A stretch of 64,000 bases of DNA from Asterella californica (Eukaryota > Streptophyta > Marchantiopsida > Marchantiales > Aytoniaceae): NCBI GenBank assembly GCA_036924285.1, contig JAYKYS010000006.1, positions 25,766,001-25,830,000 on the forward strand. The letters are read 5' to 3'. Both the position numbers and the translations under genes were made by a program. The notes under the pieces are model-generated. The model did not search any database and was not told the DNA's origin. It was given only the letters and a program-made list of their open reading frames with translations. Below, in pieces: positions 48,970 to 61,129 of the stretch (position 1 is its first letter; each line of letters begins with the position of its first letter).

Positions 48970-51900
48970 TCTATCGTATGAATGAGACGGGTACAGTATT
49001 GCGGACGACAGTATCTACATAAGGGACTTTAGGGCTCTTGAAGTCCCTCCCGGAGATAATCAGGCGAACTTGGAGGTCACTTGCCTTTCAGGTTCCTGAT
49101 AGCATCTTCTTGCATGCTTCAGGATTATTGTAAATAATGTCAGAACCTATTATTGGCCTATAATTGGGTACGCGGGATAACGGGATTAATGCATCATCGC
49201 TGTTCGTTCTTATGACCCCCTGCTCCAACCAATTCTCAATTTCTCACCAGGAGAAGTACGAGCCTCTTCGGGAATAGCAACAGAACGAACGAGCACCTCG
49301 TAACGAATTATGGATCGATCGGACTCTCTATCCAACGTGACTCGATGGAGATGGCGGGAGATGTTTCCAGAATCCACTCACCTGAACTGATCTCTAGTTT
49401 TATTTCCATGGACAGAAACGATTTCGAACGATGGACATGAGAGCTTTCTTTCCACTTGAACTGGATGACGGTCACATCGTACAAACTCCTCTCCTCAGAT
49501 TCCAGATAACAATACAACGAGAACTAAGAGAACGAACGAAGCATATGCAACGAAGACGAACAAAATCATGGTATGCTAATCAGTTTGTGGCTCGGTTCCT
49601 GATTTCGACATACTAGCATGCTATTTGATGTCACTGTGGGCATACACTCTCCTTGGCGACCATGTCGAAGATATGGAATGTCAGGTCCCATTTGGGAGTC
49701 ACTTATCGACGTAGTTCTCAGTGCTTCAAAAAGACCACTATCCCACATGGCTTGTGGATAGTTGATGATGTTTATTGTGTTTATATAACAATATAAAAAG
49801 AAAAAAGATAATAAAAAGATAATAAAATTATTATCGAATCAGGTCATCAGAGCTCGACAGCCAAGGCAGACAGAGTCAGTCAGACACCTCTCTCATCACT
49901 CACGTGCTAATTCAGCTACGCTACGCTACCGGTAGTTTCCCTGACAGAAGATCGCTGACTTCCTTCCTGACGCAGTTCCAGGCTATACTTTATACCTTCA
50001 CTCTGTTCAGGTAATCTAACGACGTTCGTATTCGCCAAGCTCATCTGAGCATCCATCCAGCTGGGGCCGAACAGTTAACCGAACTTCACAACTTCTGTTA
50101 CATACTTGTGTTATGGTCTGTCACCCTGTGACACCTTCAGAGTTTAGCCTAGACACACCAGGCAGATGGAGGAAGCACGGAACAGCTGCTGCAACGACTA
50201 ATACTTACGGTATTTAATAATTGATTAATTCATAATTTGTGTATGGCAGAGTTTCTACCAAGAGAAGTTCTCGGCCCCAAGCAGTACCAAAGGTATCACC
50301 TGACTGACCTGAAGGAAAGCTCAGTGGGGGTATCAAGCAACTACACTACTGTACTTAGTACCCTTAACTTAGCACAATGTTTCTTGCGTTGGACACTTTT
50401 GGGGCATCTAGCAGAACACATTATCCTCGCAGCCAACCCCATGCTGGTAGAAAAATGCTGAGGCTGTAAGAGCTGTTACACAAGTCAACTGAGGGAATAA
50501 TTCCAGAAAAGGACCAGCTGGCAACGGATTTTAGTATGGATTTACTGAGGACAGTGAGTTTTCTCTTGTCTTACTCTAGTCTAGTTACGCGAGATCATCA
50601 TGTCTGTCTGAACGCGCGTCGCATAGCGCCTCCTCCCGGATTTCGACATCTCCGAGTGGCCGGTCGTATCTTCGGCTTGCTCTGTCTGCCGCAGAAGCAA
50701 AACCGGAGAAGATTAACGACATTAGGGGTCCCACCCTCTTTTTGCGTGTGGTAACGTGGGTCTTGTCAGGGCACGCCAGTGTCCTCCTAACGTAAGAAGT
50801 ATATACCGTAAGTTCATTCAGCACGTCTCCGATGCACGAGACACTTCGCTACTTGCAGTAGAATTCCATATATTTTCCGGTCACCTGCAAATGTGAGTCC
50901 ACGTTTGGCATTATTACATTCCTAAATAATGGAAATTATTTTCCGGAATACAAGACTTGGAAAGTCGGAATGTGCCGAAATCCGTCAAAAAGGACGACGT
51001 GAAGATGTCACGTCCGTTCAAACGTTGAGAGCAAAGCGTGGGGAAACTGGCGAAAGTTGCACCGTTGCATCGTTTAGGATTAGTGCGGTGGATGATCGTG
51101 GATCTTGTTATTAGGTCCCGAAGATGTATCGACCGTTATTGGGGGTGCCAAGTACAGTACTGTACTGGCGGCAGCATCTCCGGGAAATTAGGGTTTCATT
51201 CAGTTCTGGAATCTGGAATGAATGTTCCGGGATTCATGGGTTTGATCCACTCCTGCATACAGATAGATAGCCTCGACCTCTGACGTGAAATCTATCTATA
51301 ATCTACCGAACTTCTCATCCCTAACTCCTCGCTCATGCCAGTAGCTAGTGCTACTACAAGTTTTGCCGCTAAAAGTTTTAGCAGTACTGGCGTCCGCTAA
51401 AACTAGGAGGAGTGTCTTGTACCATAAACAGGTATCTATCATGATCCTCCATCCTCCTGATATTACTTTGTGGTGGTGGTGATGATCAGCTCGGGTGTCA
51501 TCTGGCGTGGTACAGTGTACAATTAATGAAATGAAATGAAATGCATTTCTTGCTTGCTTGCTGTCCTGGAGAATTCGTGGGAATTTCGGGTGCATCAGTG
51601 AGTGGATAAGGGGAACTGTTAAAGTAGAGGAATATATATTGTCCCTCATGGAATTCGAGGACGAAAGACTTCTTGCATTATGACATTCCATTCTACAAAT
51701 CTCCTTTTATCCCGGAGCGATAACAGTCTCAACAACTGAGAGAATAAAATAATATTTCAACATTCTCATCGACCAAGAGATCAGAAAAAGGAAAACCTCC
51801 TTATTAAGGTTCATTCCAAATGCTCATTCATTCTCCAGTATAGTTCGGTTGAGAATGTGACAGTCTGATGATTTTTTATCTTCTATTAAGGACTTAAGGA

Positions 51901-52040
51901 CAAGTTGGAGCGTACGATTCCAGTGCCTCTTACTTATCCACGTCGAGTTTAGCTAGGATGTAGAATCAAGCACGTCTTGTACAGGAAAGGTGGCCACCAT
52001 TTTGATCAAATTGAACAAGAAGCCGAAAAGAAAACCTTAA
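48970..52040. other. mixed spacer with GC-richer patches, no gene recognised
   Basis: Frames up to 131 codons (51296-51691, - strand) resemble nothing known. The stretches 49860-50500 and 50530-51280 look like single-copy DNA. A (GTG)n/(GAT)n microsatellite lies at about 51472-51486. Confidence 0.3.
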
Positions 52041-52044
52041 ACCC

Positions 52045-52235
52045 CCGGTATGACTACAAGTGCTCCCGGTAACGCATAATACCTTACTTTGCGGGTTTGC
52101 CTTCACAGCAATTGAAAATTTTAGTCGTTATAAAAATATATTCATTTCAATTCGAAATTTGTGAAATATAAAATCAAACTGAAGCTATTCACTAGCTTTA
52201 CAAGTTATGATTCATCTCAAAACAAACTATTGAGT
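52045..52235 (+). repeat. dispersed repeat family C, copy 2 (with 38655-38870)
   Basis: It shares the ordered phrases listed for the copy at 38655, including 'gaagctattcactagctttacaagttatgattcat'-type sequence with scattered substitutions. It is noncoding. Confidence 0.6.
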
Positions 52236-53200
52236 TTTGAACGAGAAAAGTTAACATGAATATTTGGGGGTTTTTTGTAAGAAAAAGAAATTTTTTCTTC
52301 ATACTCCAAATATACTAGGAGAAAATTGGACTATTCTCTCTCGTACTCGGGGTTTAACAGTGTTGTGCTATGAGGGACATATTTTACGATTCAACAACGT
52401 TTCCTTTCTGTTTGGAATGTTATGATCATGCTTTTACTTTGTTATGTAATTCACATATACGGTGGATTATGATATAATAACACTGTCTCTACTGATATTC
52501 ATGTGTTACAACAATGTTTCACGGAACTGAATTTCTTGAACTAAACTGAGTTAGTTTACTGTATAACGACGTCGTTATTTATTCTAAGATATTTCGAAGT
52601 ATCGAACTGTCGTTATATAGTTCTAAAGTCCAGAATACTGAGAAAAAGAGTGCAAATTTCAGAAGAATGAATCCACAAGCTTCAGAACTGCACTGACTTC
52701 TAACACATCATTTTTGGAACTTGAACTTTAAGAATTATAAATAAAATTATTGAAATAATAAAACAATAAGAAACTACGCTTGCAGTGGAACTGCAGGGCA
52801 ATGCGTTAGCCATTTATCCGGATCTATCCCTTTTTTTTCTCTCTTTTTGATTTCTATTATTTTTTTCTCCTTTTGGCTGTTATAACTAGTTTTTCGGAAA
52901 AAAATTTCTCCCCTTCCTTCCCAGTTTTCACAGTAGACATATAGCTATGCTAACGCATAGCAAAAATTATAAATTCAAATGATAACAACAAAGATCTAGG
53001 GTTCTCGTCGTGTGTTGAACCTGATCAAAACGAAGAAAAAGTAAAGCAATATATATATATATATATATTTCATTTTATTCTATTAGACCTTTTCTTTTTC
53101 AGCTTTCATTCGCGATGCGAATAAAGCGGGAGAGAAGAAAGAATATTGCTTCTTTCTTCTCTGGATTTCATTTTTTTTGCAAAGTGGTTAGTAATGTACT

Positions 53201-53274
53201 GCATTCTTAGCTCAGTTGGATAGAGCAACAACCTTCGAAGTTGATGGTCACAGGTTCCAATCTTGTAGGATGCG
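53201..53274 (+). pseudogene. tRNA-Arg(UCG)-like relic, mitochondrial type
   Basis: A tRNA cloverleaf is readable: acceptor GCATTCT/AGGATGC (all seven pair, one wobble), D-arm GCTCAGTTGGATAGAGC, anticodon loop CTTCGAA (anticodon TCG, Arg), T-arm ACAGG-TTCCAAT-CTTGT. The T-loop has C where a purine is normal, the T-stem has a G-U pair, and the first anticodon-stem pair is A-A. The D-arm resembles organellar rather than nuclear plant tRNA-Arg. I read it as a mitochondrial-DNA insertion that has decayed. It has no CCA and a G discriminator. Confidence 0.65.
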
Positions 53275-53856
53275 TAAAGTGAACAATGAATAATATATAT
53301 TAGCAAAAAAGATGTTTGAATTTAAAAAGAATCTTTAAATTTAATATTTTCAGTTCTTTATTTTACATCTAAGGAATTAAATTATATATAGTTATATATT
53401 GATAAGGACAACTCCACACTCATTTGCAAGGAGTACTATACAGCTGCAGTACCACTGGCGCCGTTCATGATTCGACGCCAGTCTTCCTTCCAGGGAGGTT
53501 ATGGCATCCGTGTTTTGTGCTTGGGAGTTAAATAAGCTCCTTTACTCCGTTTGATCGGATCAATGAGAATTCTAGTACCGGTTTCTCGTCAGCTGTAGTG
53601 CTTTGCCCCCTCGTTAGATATGTGTATCTCTCTCTAGTCTCAAGATAGTGGAATCCATGCTGCCTTACCAAAAAAAGTTAGATTTTTAGATTTGTCCATG
53701 TCTTCGGACTTCTGTGTGTTCTCGGGTCATTGATGTTTATCATCTATCATTCGATCATATCGTTAGATCCTGTATTTATCTATCAAATGTAATAATAATA
53801 ATAATAAATAACTATAGAACTACAATGTGCTTTATAGCTTTTTATTCAAAATGACG

Positions 53857-54156
53857 TGTCAAAGCTAAAATCTTTGAGAAATATTCGTCATCTCATACGA
53901 GTGTTACGGTTGAAGCCAAGAAGCCACAGACGTTTCCTACGGTCACCTCCGGAGGCACCCATGAAACAGCTTCAGCAGTAGGCAAGTTCAGTACGTAGAG
54001 AATTTATTGTGATTTTCAAAAAATAAAAAAATAAAAAAGTTTTATACTTAAAGACACCACCCTAAGCGGGACACGACTCTAGACAAAGTTGTCATTTGTA
54101 AAACGATGACATTTTCCTTCTGGCCATTAACGGAACTGTTTGTTTTAGCTTTGACA
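53857..54156. mobile_element. MITE of the GGTGTCAAAGTTA family, copy C
   Basis: A perfect 14-bp terminal inverted repeat, TGTCAAAGCTAAAA (53857-53870) and TTTTAGCTTTGACA (54143-54156), encloses 300 bp. The termini are variants of GTGTCAAAGTTAAG in copies A and B. An ATTATT-type flank follows on the right, as in the other copies. Confidence 0.65.
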
Positions 54157-54309
54157 CTCACTATTATTTCATAAAGAAAATCCGGATCTAAACTCCTCAC
54201 TCCCTCCTCTAACTGTCATCTAATAAGACAAAATATAGTATGCGACAAAAGTTTGCAACTTTCTTTCTCGGTTTTACAATCGATGGATAACTACGCTAAC
54301 GCATAGTAA

Positions 54310-57300
54310 CAATTCGACGTAGCTTTTACAGCATTTTCCCGTAAATCTTCATGGAGAATCACGTTTAGCGTGTCCCCACTAGCGGAGTCTAAACGCGAGT
54401 TCCCGAGGACGCCACATACGCTGCGAACTTCATATACAAAGCTATACGAGGTTAAAATCACGAGTGCACAGATCGAGAAAAGTCGGTGAAGGTGCAAAGA
54501 AAGAGGAAAGCATGGACATGACTGTTTGGGCCATAGGAGAGGAGGATTTAAGCGAACAGTATGTGGAGTAGATGCGAGTCCATCATTGCCGGCATGGAGT
54601 ATTACTTTCGACTTTTGCTTGCGCCTCGGACGGTCGGACCATGGCCACACAAGCATGTTGGAAGAAACAACATTTTGGCAAAGAGTTTGGGATGACGAGC
54701 TTGCAAAATCCGAGAGAAGTGGTAAGAGGTGCAATGAAAGAGGAAGGTATGGTCATCAATTTTGGTTTGTTCTCAAACAGTCCCGCGGACAGACTCGCCG
54801 ACTGAGATCACTCGTGGTGGTGTCCTTGGCCATTTGTAATTTGCAATCATGTAAGAAAGAGGCATCTTTTGAATCACGCTTGTCTGCCCGCATTCACCTT
54901 CCTCGAACAACGTTCTGATAGAAGCAGGGCGTTGAGAAACCCAAGCTCCTAAAGATGGTTGATTGATAGCTGTAGGAGCAGCGATAATCGTTAGATTCCC
55001 ATTCATCCAGAGTGCCACCCTTTGATTGTCTCCAGGATTCAGGGCTTCAGGGAAGAGAAAGTGTCACGATCCCGTCCCACACTAAATTCATCTTGGGTGA
55101 GGTGTCTCAACAGAATTAGGGCTGGTAGGTCAATTAACATTTCGAGGTCTCGACCGAGAGGAGAAAATGATGCACGATCAGACGCTGCTTGGAGAGAATT
55201 AGGTCTTGCATTACATGTTTGTAAAGCGATGTGAGCTAATAGAATAGAATCACTTTCTAGGCAGGCATATACGCAAGACCTTCAAAAGTGATGAATGCTA
55301 GAATGCGTACTGAATGGCACCAGGTGAGTACACTGATCAGGATCGGAGTAGTTGGCACTTTCTACTGTTGAGGCCTCTTAAACGCCAGTCTAGCATGTTG
55401 CAGCAGCCAGATTCACTTCGTCCGTTTTTTCATAGTAGTGAAGCTCGCCATAAACATGTGGACAAAGTCAAAGAGATATATTTTTTGTTTCTGTGATCGC
55501 CTACATTTATTCCCCCGACGCTTACGGAGAAGGAGACTTCAGGTATCCATCTCTTATGCACAGCGTGCACCACTCTTATGATTCACGTGACCTGGTTTCC
55601 ACATGCTTGACGATCGCACTTCATGTACTTTCCTCATCGTGAACATCGTCTACTGACTCTACTTATTCAGGCGAGTTTTTCGTCCACTAAACTTCTCCCT
55701 TTGATTGTTGTAGGTATTGTTTGCGTCCAAAGTACAGTTTATTTATCAAGATTCAGGCCACCATACTACGTATTCTCTTTTGCCGAAGGGTACAAAGACG
55801 AAAAGACACTGAACCTGGTTTATTGTCTACACGTTACAGTTGTCCAGAAAATGTTCATTTTCCTCGTGGTCGACAGGGAACAATGCACGCAAGCAAGATT
55901 GAGCACGTTCTGAGGCTTGGAAAAAGGTTCTTCTCTCACTCCCTCAGAACTCTCTCCGTTTCATCAATCACCTTACCCTTCACATGGCGTTCCATAAACA
56001 AGCGCTCGTACCACTTCTCTCGTTCGGTTCTCTCCATTCGGTACTGACATCTCGATGCTGCATGAGAGTTGTACAATGTAAGAACGGAAGACCTGCATAA
56101 TCTCGACCGTGGTGTGAAACGTTTGCTCTCTCTTAACTCCGAGAACACCAACCAGACAACCGTCCAACTTGCCTCTTCTCGTTCCCTTGTACTGGTTAAC
56201 CGGAGGATTGGGTTAGTGATTACCCTGTGTCTCTCTCCCTGGTTGGAGTTGGATCCTGGCTGGACCCATGGTGAATATGTTAAGCTAACCGCACGCGAGT
56301 CGTCTGTCCACCCGGGTATGCAATGGTACCTCAGGATTGTCGGTTCGCTGTACAGTATTTATGTACAATTTTCTCTCCCTCTGCCGCATGTTAGGCATGA
56401 TGCACTTCCGTGCTTTCTTCTCATACACATAAATGGGACTAGACGGACCAGAGGTACGTCAGTACTACTGCCGTAGTCCCCGTGAAGCTGCTGCTGCCCT
56501 ACTGTACTGTACTCCGCTCCTCAAACTCCTTTCTACTGCGTTGCGTAGCCCAGCCCAGGACTTTGATCATTATTTCTAACTTTTTTACTGTCGGTCGAAG
56601 AAATTTCATGTCATTGCGCATCCCCGCCATAATCTTCACAAACCTACCTCCATCACTGAAATGATGTCCAGCCTTGGCACCGCCCGGACGGACACACCCG
56701 GCCTGTTCTGGGCCTGAGATCGACATGAGGGCATAACTGGCGCGGCACGCAAACAGCTACAACAAAGAGAGAGAGGGATGCCTCCGACAGAGAGAGAGTG
56801 GGGAAGAGGCCTCCATCGATTCCTCTTTTCCTCGATTTCCATCTTTACGCTCTCTTTTTGGTCGGATTTTACTGGTGTTGTGCAATACATACCACAGTTT
56901 CCTACTATCTATCACCTGCACCACGACCTGCGAGAGGTAAAGTACATCTAGATGTGACTTTCCGCATTTTTCAGTTCCCCTTTGCATTTTACGAAGAAAC
57001 CCGCTCCGTAAAGACCCCAGATTTGTACTAGTATCTTCATTCGAGTTCCACGTTCTGCTCACGTTACTTCTAATTCTCTTCCATGTTTCAGCATATACTT
57101 TTGTTATGTAGAAAAACTTCTCAGCGCGTGGAAGTGTTGGAGAATTGGATGCCTTGATCCACATCAGCTGCTGGTTTTGTGTGGCCAGGCAGGTAATGAT
57201 ACAGTGAGCAGCTTTGGGAAACTAGCTTGTGGCGAGCTGCTATGGCTTTGAACTTTTGAAGAGACTCATTACATTACGACTCAATCTCAAGGGCTCTCAC

Positions 57301-59150
57301 CTTTCAGTCTACAGTACTGAGAGCACTCCAAACGAGCCAAAAGTCATGAACAACCAGAGAAGCTAAGAAGGGCTCGTAATGAGCAGTCGATATTGGACAT
57401 TTGGGTAGTTAATGCGGTTGTACCAACCGGCACCAGAAGTACCAGGTTTTCAGCGCAAGGGACTAGGTCTCATGAAGCCACCCTCGAGAGGCAAACAATT
57501 GAGCGCAAGTCGTCCAGTCAGAAGACTTTCCTAACAAAAGGAATGATTACACAGAGGTAACGAAATGCGTCAGGTTTAACACAATCCTTGGCTCAGTCCA
57601 TGTTCATCTCATCATTTGTCTCGGATAGAAAACCTATATCCATTTCTTGATGCTTTCGCAACCACACTCCAAGACACCGACTTATATCGGCCAGAATCAT
57701 CCGCATATGGTGAAAGTGCACCGAAAGTAATGATATATTAGATTTCAGAGGGCTAAAGGAAACACGATGCAGAAAGGTGTACACATGCAAAAGAACCCAA
57801 TCATGTCATGCTAGCAAGTGCATCGAGAAATTTTAAGAGGTCTAGTGGTTACGGATGTACAAGATGACAAAAGGAAACCATCTCCGTATAGATCACAATA
57901 ATTCGACAAGACCTTAGATATGTTAACATGTTCTGTTCAGACACACAAGCAAAATTGACGCGTCAATGACTGATGAAAGGATGCTTGCAGGCGTCATAAG
58001 ACACGTACAAGTCGAACATCTGGATCCGAGGATGTACGCACTCAAGTCATCATTCTCGACCAAGAGCTGTCCTTCTCCGTCTTCTCTCCTTGAAAGTTTC
58101 CGTCTCAGCAACGCTTCCACGTCCGTTTTAAACCTTCTTCAGGTCCAGACTCAGACCTTCCGTTTGTGAAAGGAAAGTGCGCCGGAGTAAGCGGAAAAGG
58201 GTAAGAGCATGCGCTTCTGCTTTCTGTCTCTTCTATTTTCCCTCTCTACTTTCTTCAATGTTGACAACGTAAGTAGAAACTGACGTTCCCGTCTCCGGGC
58301 TACCACATTCGTGGCCTGGACTCAACGACCCTTGCGACGCGTGTGAGTGAACTACAGTACTGCCTGAAACATGTGCCGTTCTTTTTCTTCCAGGCAAGAA
58401 ACGGATATTTGCCATTGACTTGTGTTCTTCTCCCCCACGTCCACCCCTCGGTCTTTTCTTTTCTTGGTCCATATGAGGCTAGCCTCACATGCACAGAGTA
58501 CAAGGTTTAGCAACCGGACAATACTGCAAATCGTGTCCGGTGTTCACATGTACAGCATGAGACTAGCGTGCAACGTACTGGTCACCCGCTAGTTACAACG
58601 TCCAAAAGACGTTTTTGGACGTTTGGACGTTTTTACAAACGTAAAAAGGGGCGTGTCAAGCTAGAACAAAAGATTGTCTAACGTCCTGAAGGGAAAAGCC
58701 CGTAGCTTGTCCAAGTGCAGTTTTGCCTAGAGCAGTGTATAGATTAGGGTGGTGTTGTCGAATCAGTATAAATATTCGATTTTTAGATTTTGAAATCATA
58801 ATAAACTAGTTAAGTCTTGAACTTGCTTACGGTTGAAATTCACGATCGACTTGAAGAAAAAGTAAATTAAAGATATCCAGAAATATTTTCTCTGGGCATT
58901 TTCTAATGTACCCACAGGAAACATCTGTGGTCTCTTGGTTGTAGTTGTAATACTCTCCCGTAGATGACGAATATTTTCTAAAGGTTACAGCTTTTACACG
59001 CTCTAATATGATATGACTACCACTATAGTTTGTTCGCTGGACTTGGCTTTTCTGTCTAGTATCTACTGTATGCACAGTTAGTCTCTCGGTAACTGTGAGT
59101 ATCAAGTGAACACGGTCATCGGGTTAGAATGCTTTTGGCAGTTTATTGTT
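54310..59150. other. low-repeat spacer, no recognisable gene
   Basis: Several overlapping frames of 60-147 codons occur on both strands (notably 54291-54918 and 55623-56476). None resembles a known family or shows splice-consistent continuation. Short imperfect duplicates (GGTGCAA.GAAAGAGGAA..ATGG at 54490 and 54727) occur. A hairpin ACGTCCAAAA / TTTTGGACGT lies at 58598-58622. Confidence 0.3.
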
Positions 59151-59157
59151 CTAACCA

Positions 59158-59492
59158 TAAATTTGTTTGATCACACCCTCAATAGTTTCATTCATTGAGC
59201 TTGATCACAACTCTCTTAACAATATATAGCTTTATTATATCCTTGGTTGGTTATTGACAATAAAACCAGTCATTCTGTCTCTTCGTTCATCATTTTGTGA
59301 TTTTTAGTTTTTATCAAATATTTTTCTACCCAAAGTATTTAATCATTATTACACATCAGACGATACATGTTCAAAACGTTAATATTTGCAATCAAACATA
59401 TCACTAATATAATGGTTTGTCTCACATTCAATAGCCAGTCATGGGTGTTATCACGCAATCTATTGTGAAGAGGGGTGTGAGCAAGCAAATTG
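59158..59492 (+). mobile_element. MITE of the GATCAAGC family, copy 4
   Basis: The left end is AAATTTGTTTGATCACACCC and the right end GGGTGTGAGCAAGCAAATT. Inside are CTTAACAATATATAGC, GGTTGGTTATTGAC with ACCAGTCATTC, and AATAGCCAGTCATGGGTG, all shared with copies 1 and 2. It is 335 bp and noncoding. Confidence 0.75.
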
Positions 59493-59499
59493 GTGGTTT

Positions 59500-60640
59500 A
59501 TAAATGATATCACTTTATACAGTGACTCTTTGTTCTTTGTGAAAGTGGGGACTCGGGTGCATGTGAAACCACCCGTCCCCGATCCGCTTGAACATGAGTG
59601 CGCCTTCCCTGCAAGTTGTAATAATAGCTGGGAACAGCTGCCTCCGGGACATTTGCCTTGTACTTCGGGGACTGTTTATGGGCAACGGAATACGACATAG
59701 ATTCGTCCGGGGAGTATGGGACGGAGACTTAACCCACACCCCTGGAAGGCTAATGCCCCACCTGCATTCCGACCACCAGATTTCCAACCCAGTTCCTCAG
59801 GCGTCGACTGGACCGACCAACCGACCTTCCTCCTGTGTGTGCGGTTCACACGGTAAAGCTTCACTGGTAGGCCCGCTCGCAGTCGTAGTTGCAGTTAAAC
59901 TCTCCAGGAGTATCTTTACCAGGCAAGGTTGTATTCCTGCGCCTAGTTCTTCTTCGGACCTGGAAGGGTACAAATATCCGATGCTCGTGCTAAACCCTCA
60001 ACTCCTCCCTAATTTGGCTGCTCGAGTACGTACATCGTTTACATTATTTTCATCTCCATTTCTTTACCATATTACGTTCTCTTTTCTCTTTTGAGCCAGT
60101 TTAAACCCCTGGTGCGGGTATTTGGGCTCCTGTTCATCAGGAGTCGGGCATTTCTATGAGAGATGGTTGCACCTTGGAAACATCGAGTCACAAAATTTCG
60201 CTTTTATAGAAATTTAAGGTACGGTATTTTATTCTACTTTCTTTATATCAAAAGGACCATTTCTCAATGAGCTTTGTTTTGGTACCAAAAGTATGTGATC
60301 ACAACCTAGACCGAGGAGAACTCTACGTATTAGAATTCAAAGTTCTACAAAGTTTTTACTCTTTCTTTTTCAGTGTCTGTGGGTTGAATGCCGCTTTATT
60401 TATCCGCTATCATCTTGTATACTCTGCACTAGGGATTTAAACCCCTAGAGTGGGTACTTTTATATTAACCATATGTCAATACGAGTCCAGGAGAAAGAGA
60501 ACTTGATGTTTTATTAAAATACTAGAATATTTAACACTCACAAATTATAACATCCTTCTCTCGCTAAGCAAGTTGGTTAGAATATCAAGTAATCTTGTTT
60601 GTTCCCTAGCACATTATATACTCGCTCTAGTGGTTATAAA
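59500..60640. other. spacer with an unrecognised 168-codon open frame
   Basis: The frame 59588-60094 (+) is the longest uninterrupted one in the window, but it matches no family I know. An equally open frame on the other strand covers the same bases, which argues for chance in a GC-richer patch. 'TTTAAACCCCT.G.G.GGGTA' occurs at about 60101 and again at about 60437, suggesting a short repeat. Confidence 0.3.
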
Positions 60641-60907
60641 ATATTAAGGGTGTCAAAGTTAAGTGGAAATATTTTTCAACGGCCTAGAGAAAATGCTATA
60701 ATTTCATCACGAGTAATTTTATGTAGAACCGCAGCACATTCTAGGTCGTCTTTGTGAATAGACACTATGATTATAAAATATTAAGGGTGTCAAAGTTAAG
60801 TGGAAATATTTTTCAACGGCCTAGAGAAAATGCTATAATTTCATCACGAGTAATTTTATGTAGAACCGCAGCACATTCTAGGTCGTCTTTGTGAATAGAC
60901 ACTATGA
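60634..60907 (+). repeat. perfect tandem duplication, 137 bp x 2
   Basis: The units 60634-60770 and 60771-60907 are identical throughout. Each starts TTATAAAATATTAAGGGTGT and so contains the left MITE end plus 12 bp of flank. The duplication therefore happened after the MITE inserted, and recently enough to have no substitutions. Confidence 0.95.
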
Positions 60908-61124
60908 TTTCTGTATTAATTATGTTTGAGTTCCGGCACTGAGAAAAAATACTTGCCACTGCAAAAAAAGAAAGACAAAAAGAGTGAAAATCCTCTAAGA
61001 AAACTCTCTCAGACTATTTCTTACTGGTATCTCCGGAGTTGTTTACAGGAAACAATAATCGAATTAGTAACTCTCTCCCACCTGTCCTAAAATATTTCGA
61101 AAAGATTTTAACTTTGACACCCCT
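60646..61124. mobile_element. MITE of the GGTGTCAAAGTTA family, copy B
   Basis: Its ends are AAGGGTGTCAAAGTTAAG (60646) and TTAACTTTGACACCCCT (61108-61124). After removing one 137-bp duplicate unit the element would be about 342 bp, similar to copies A and C. It has no coding capacity. Confidence 0.75.
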
Positions 61125-61129
61125 ATTAC

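Larger units (their letters stand above)
52800..54306. mobile_element. possible DNA element with ATGCGTTAGC inverted ends, containing a tRNA-like relic
   Basis: ATGCGTTAGCCATTTATCC at 52801 pairs with GGATAACTACGCTAACGCAT at 54285-54304, giving about 20 bp of imperfect inverted repeat. A third occurrence, the hairpin GCTATGC-TAAC-GCATAGC, lies at 52944-52961. There is no transposase. The interior holds an (AT)10 run (53049-53068), the tRNA-Arg-like relic, and a smaller MITE (53857-54156). The boundaries are tentative. Confidence 0.3.

Noticed and set aside
54291..54918. Overlapping 147-codon (-) and 130-codon (+) frames
   Set aside because: They occupy the same bases on opposite strands and neither resembles a known protein. 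The small internal DNA repeat explains the similar peptide pieces.
55623..56476. Series of frames of 96-135 codons, considered as a decayed polyprotein
   Set aside because: I could not find RT, RNase H, integrase or transposase motifs in any frame.
59588..60094. 168-codon open frame (+), longest in the window
   Set aside because: No recognisable domain, Ser/Pro/Leu-rich low-complexity feel, and the opposite strand is equally open over the same bases, as expected in a GC-richer patch.
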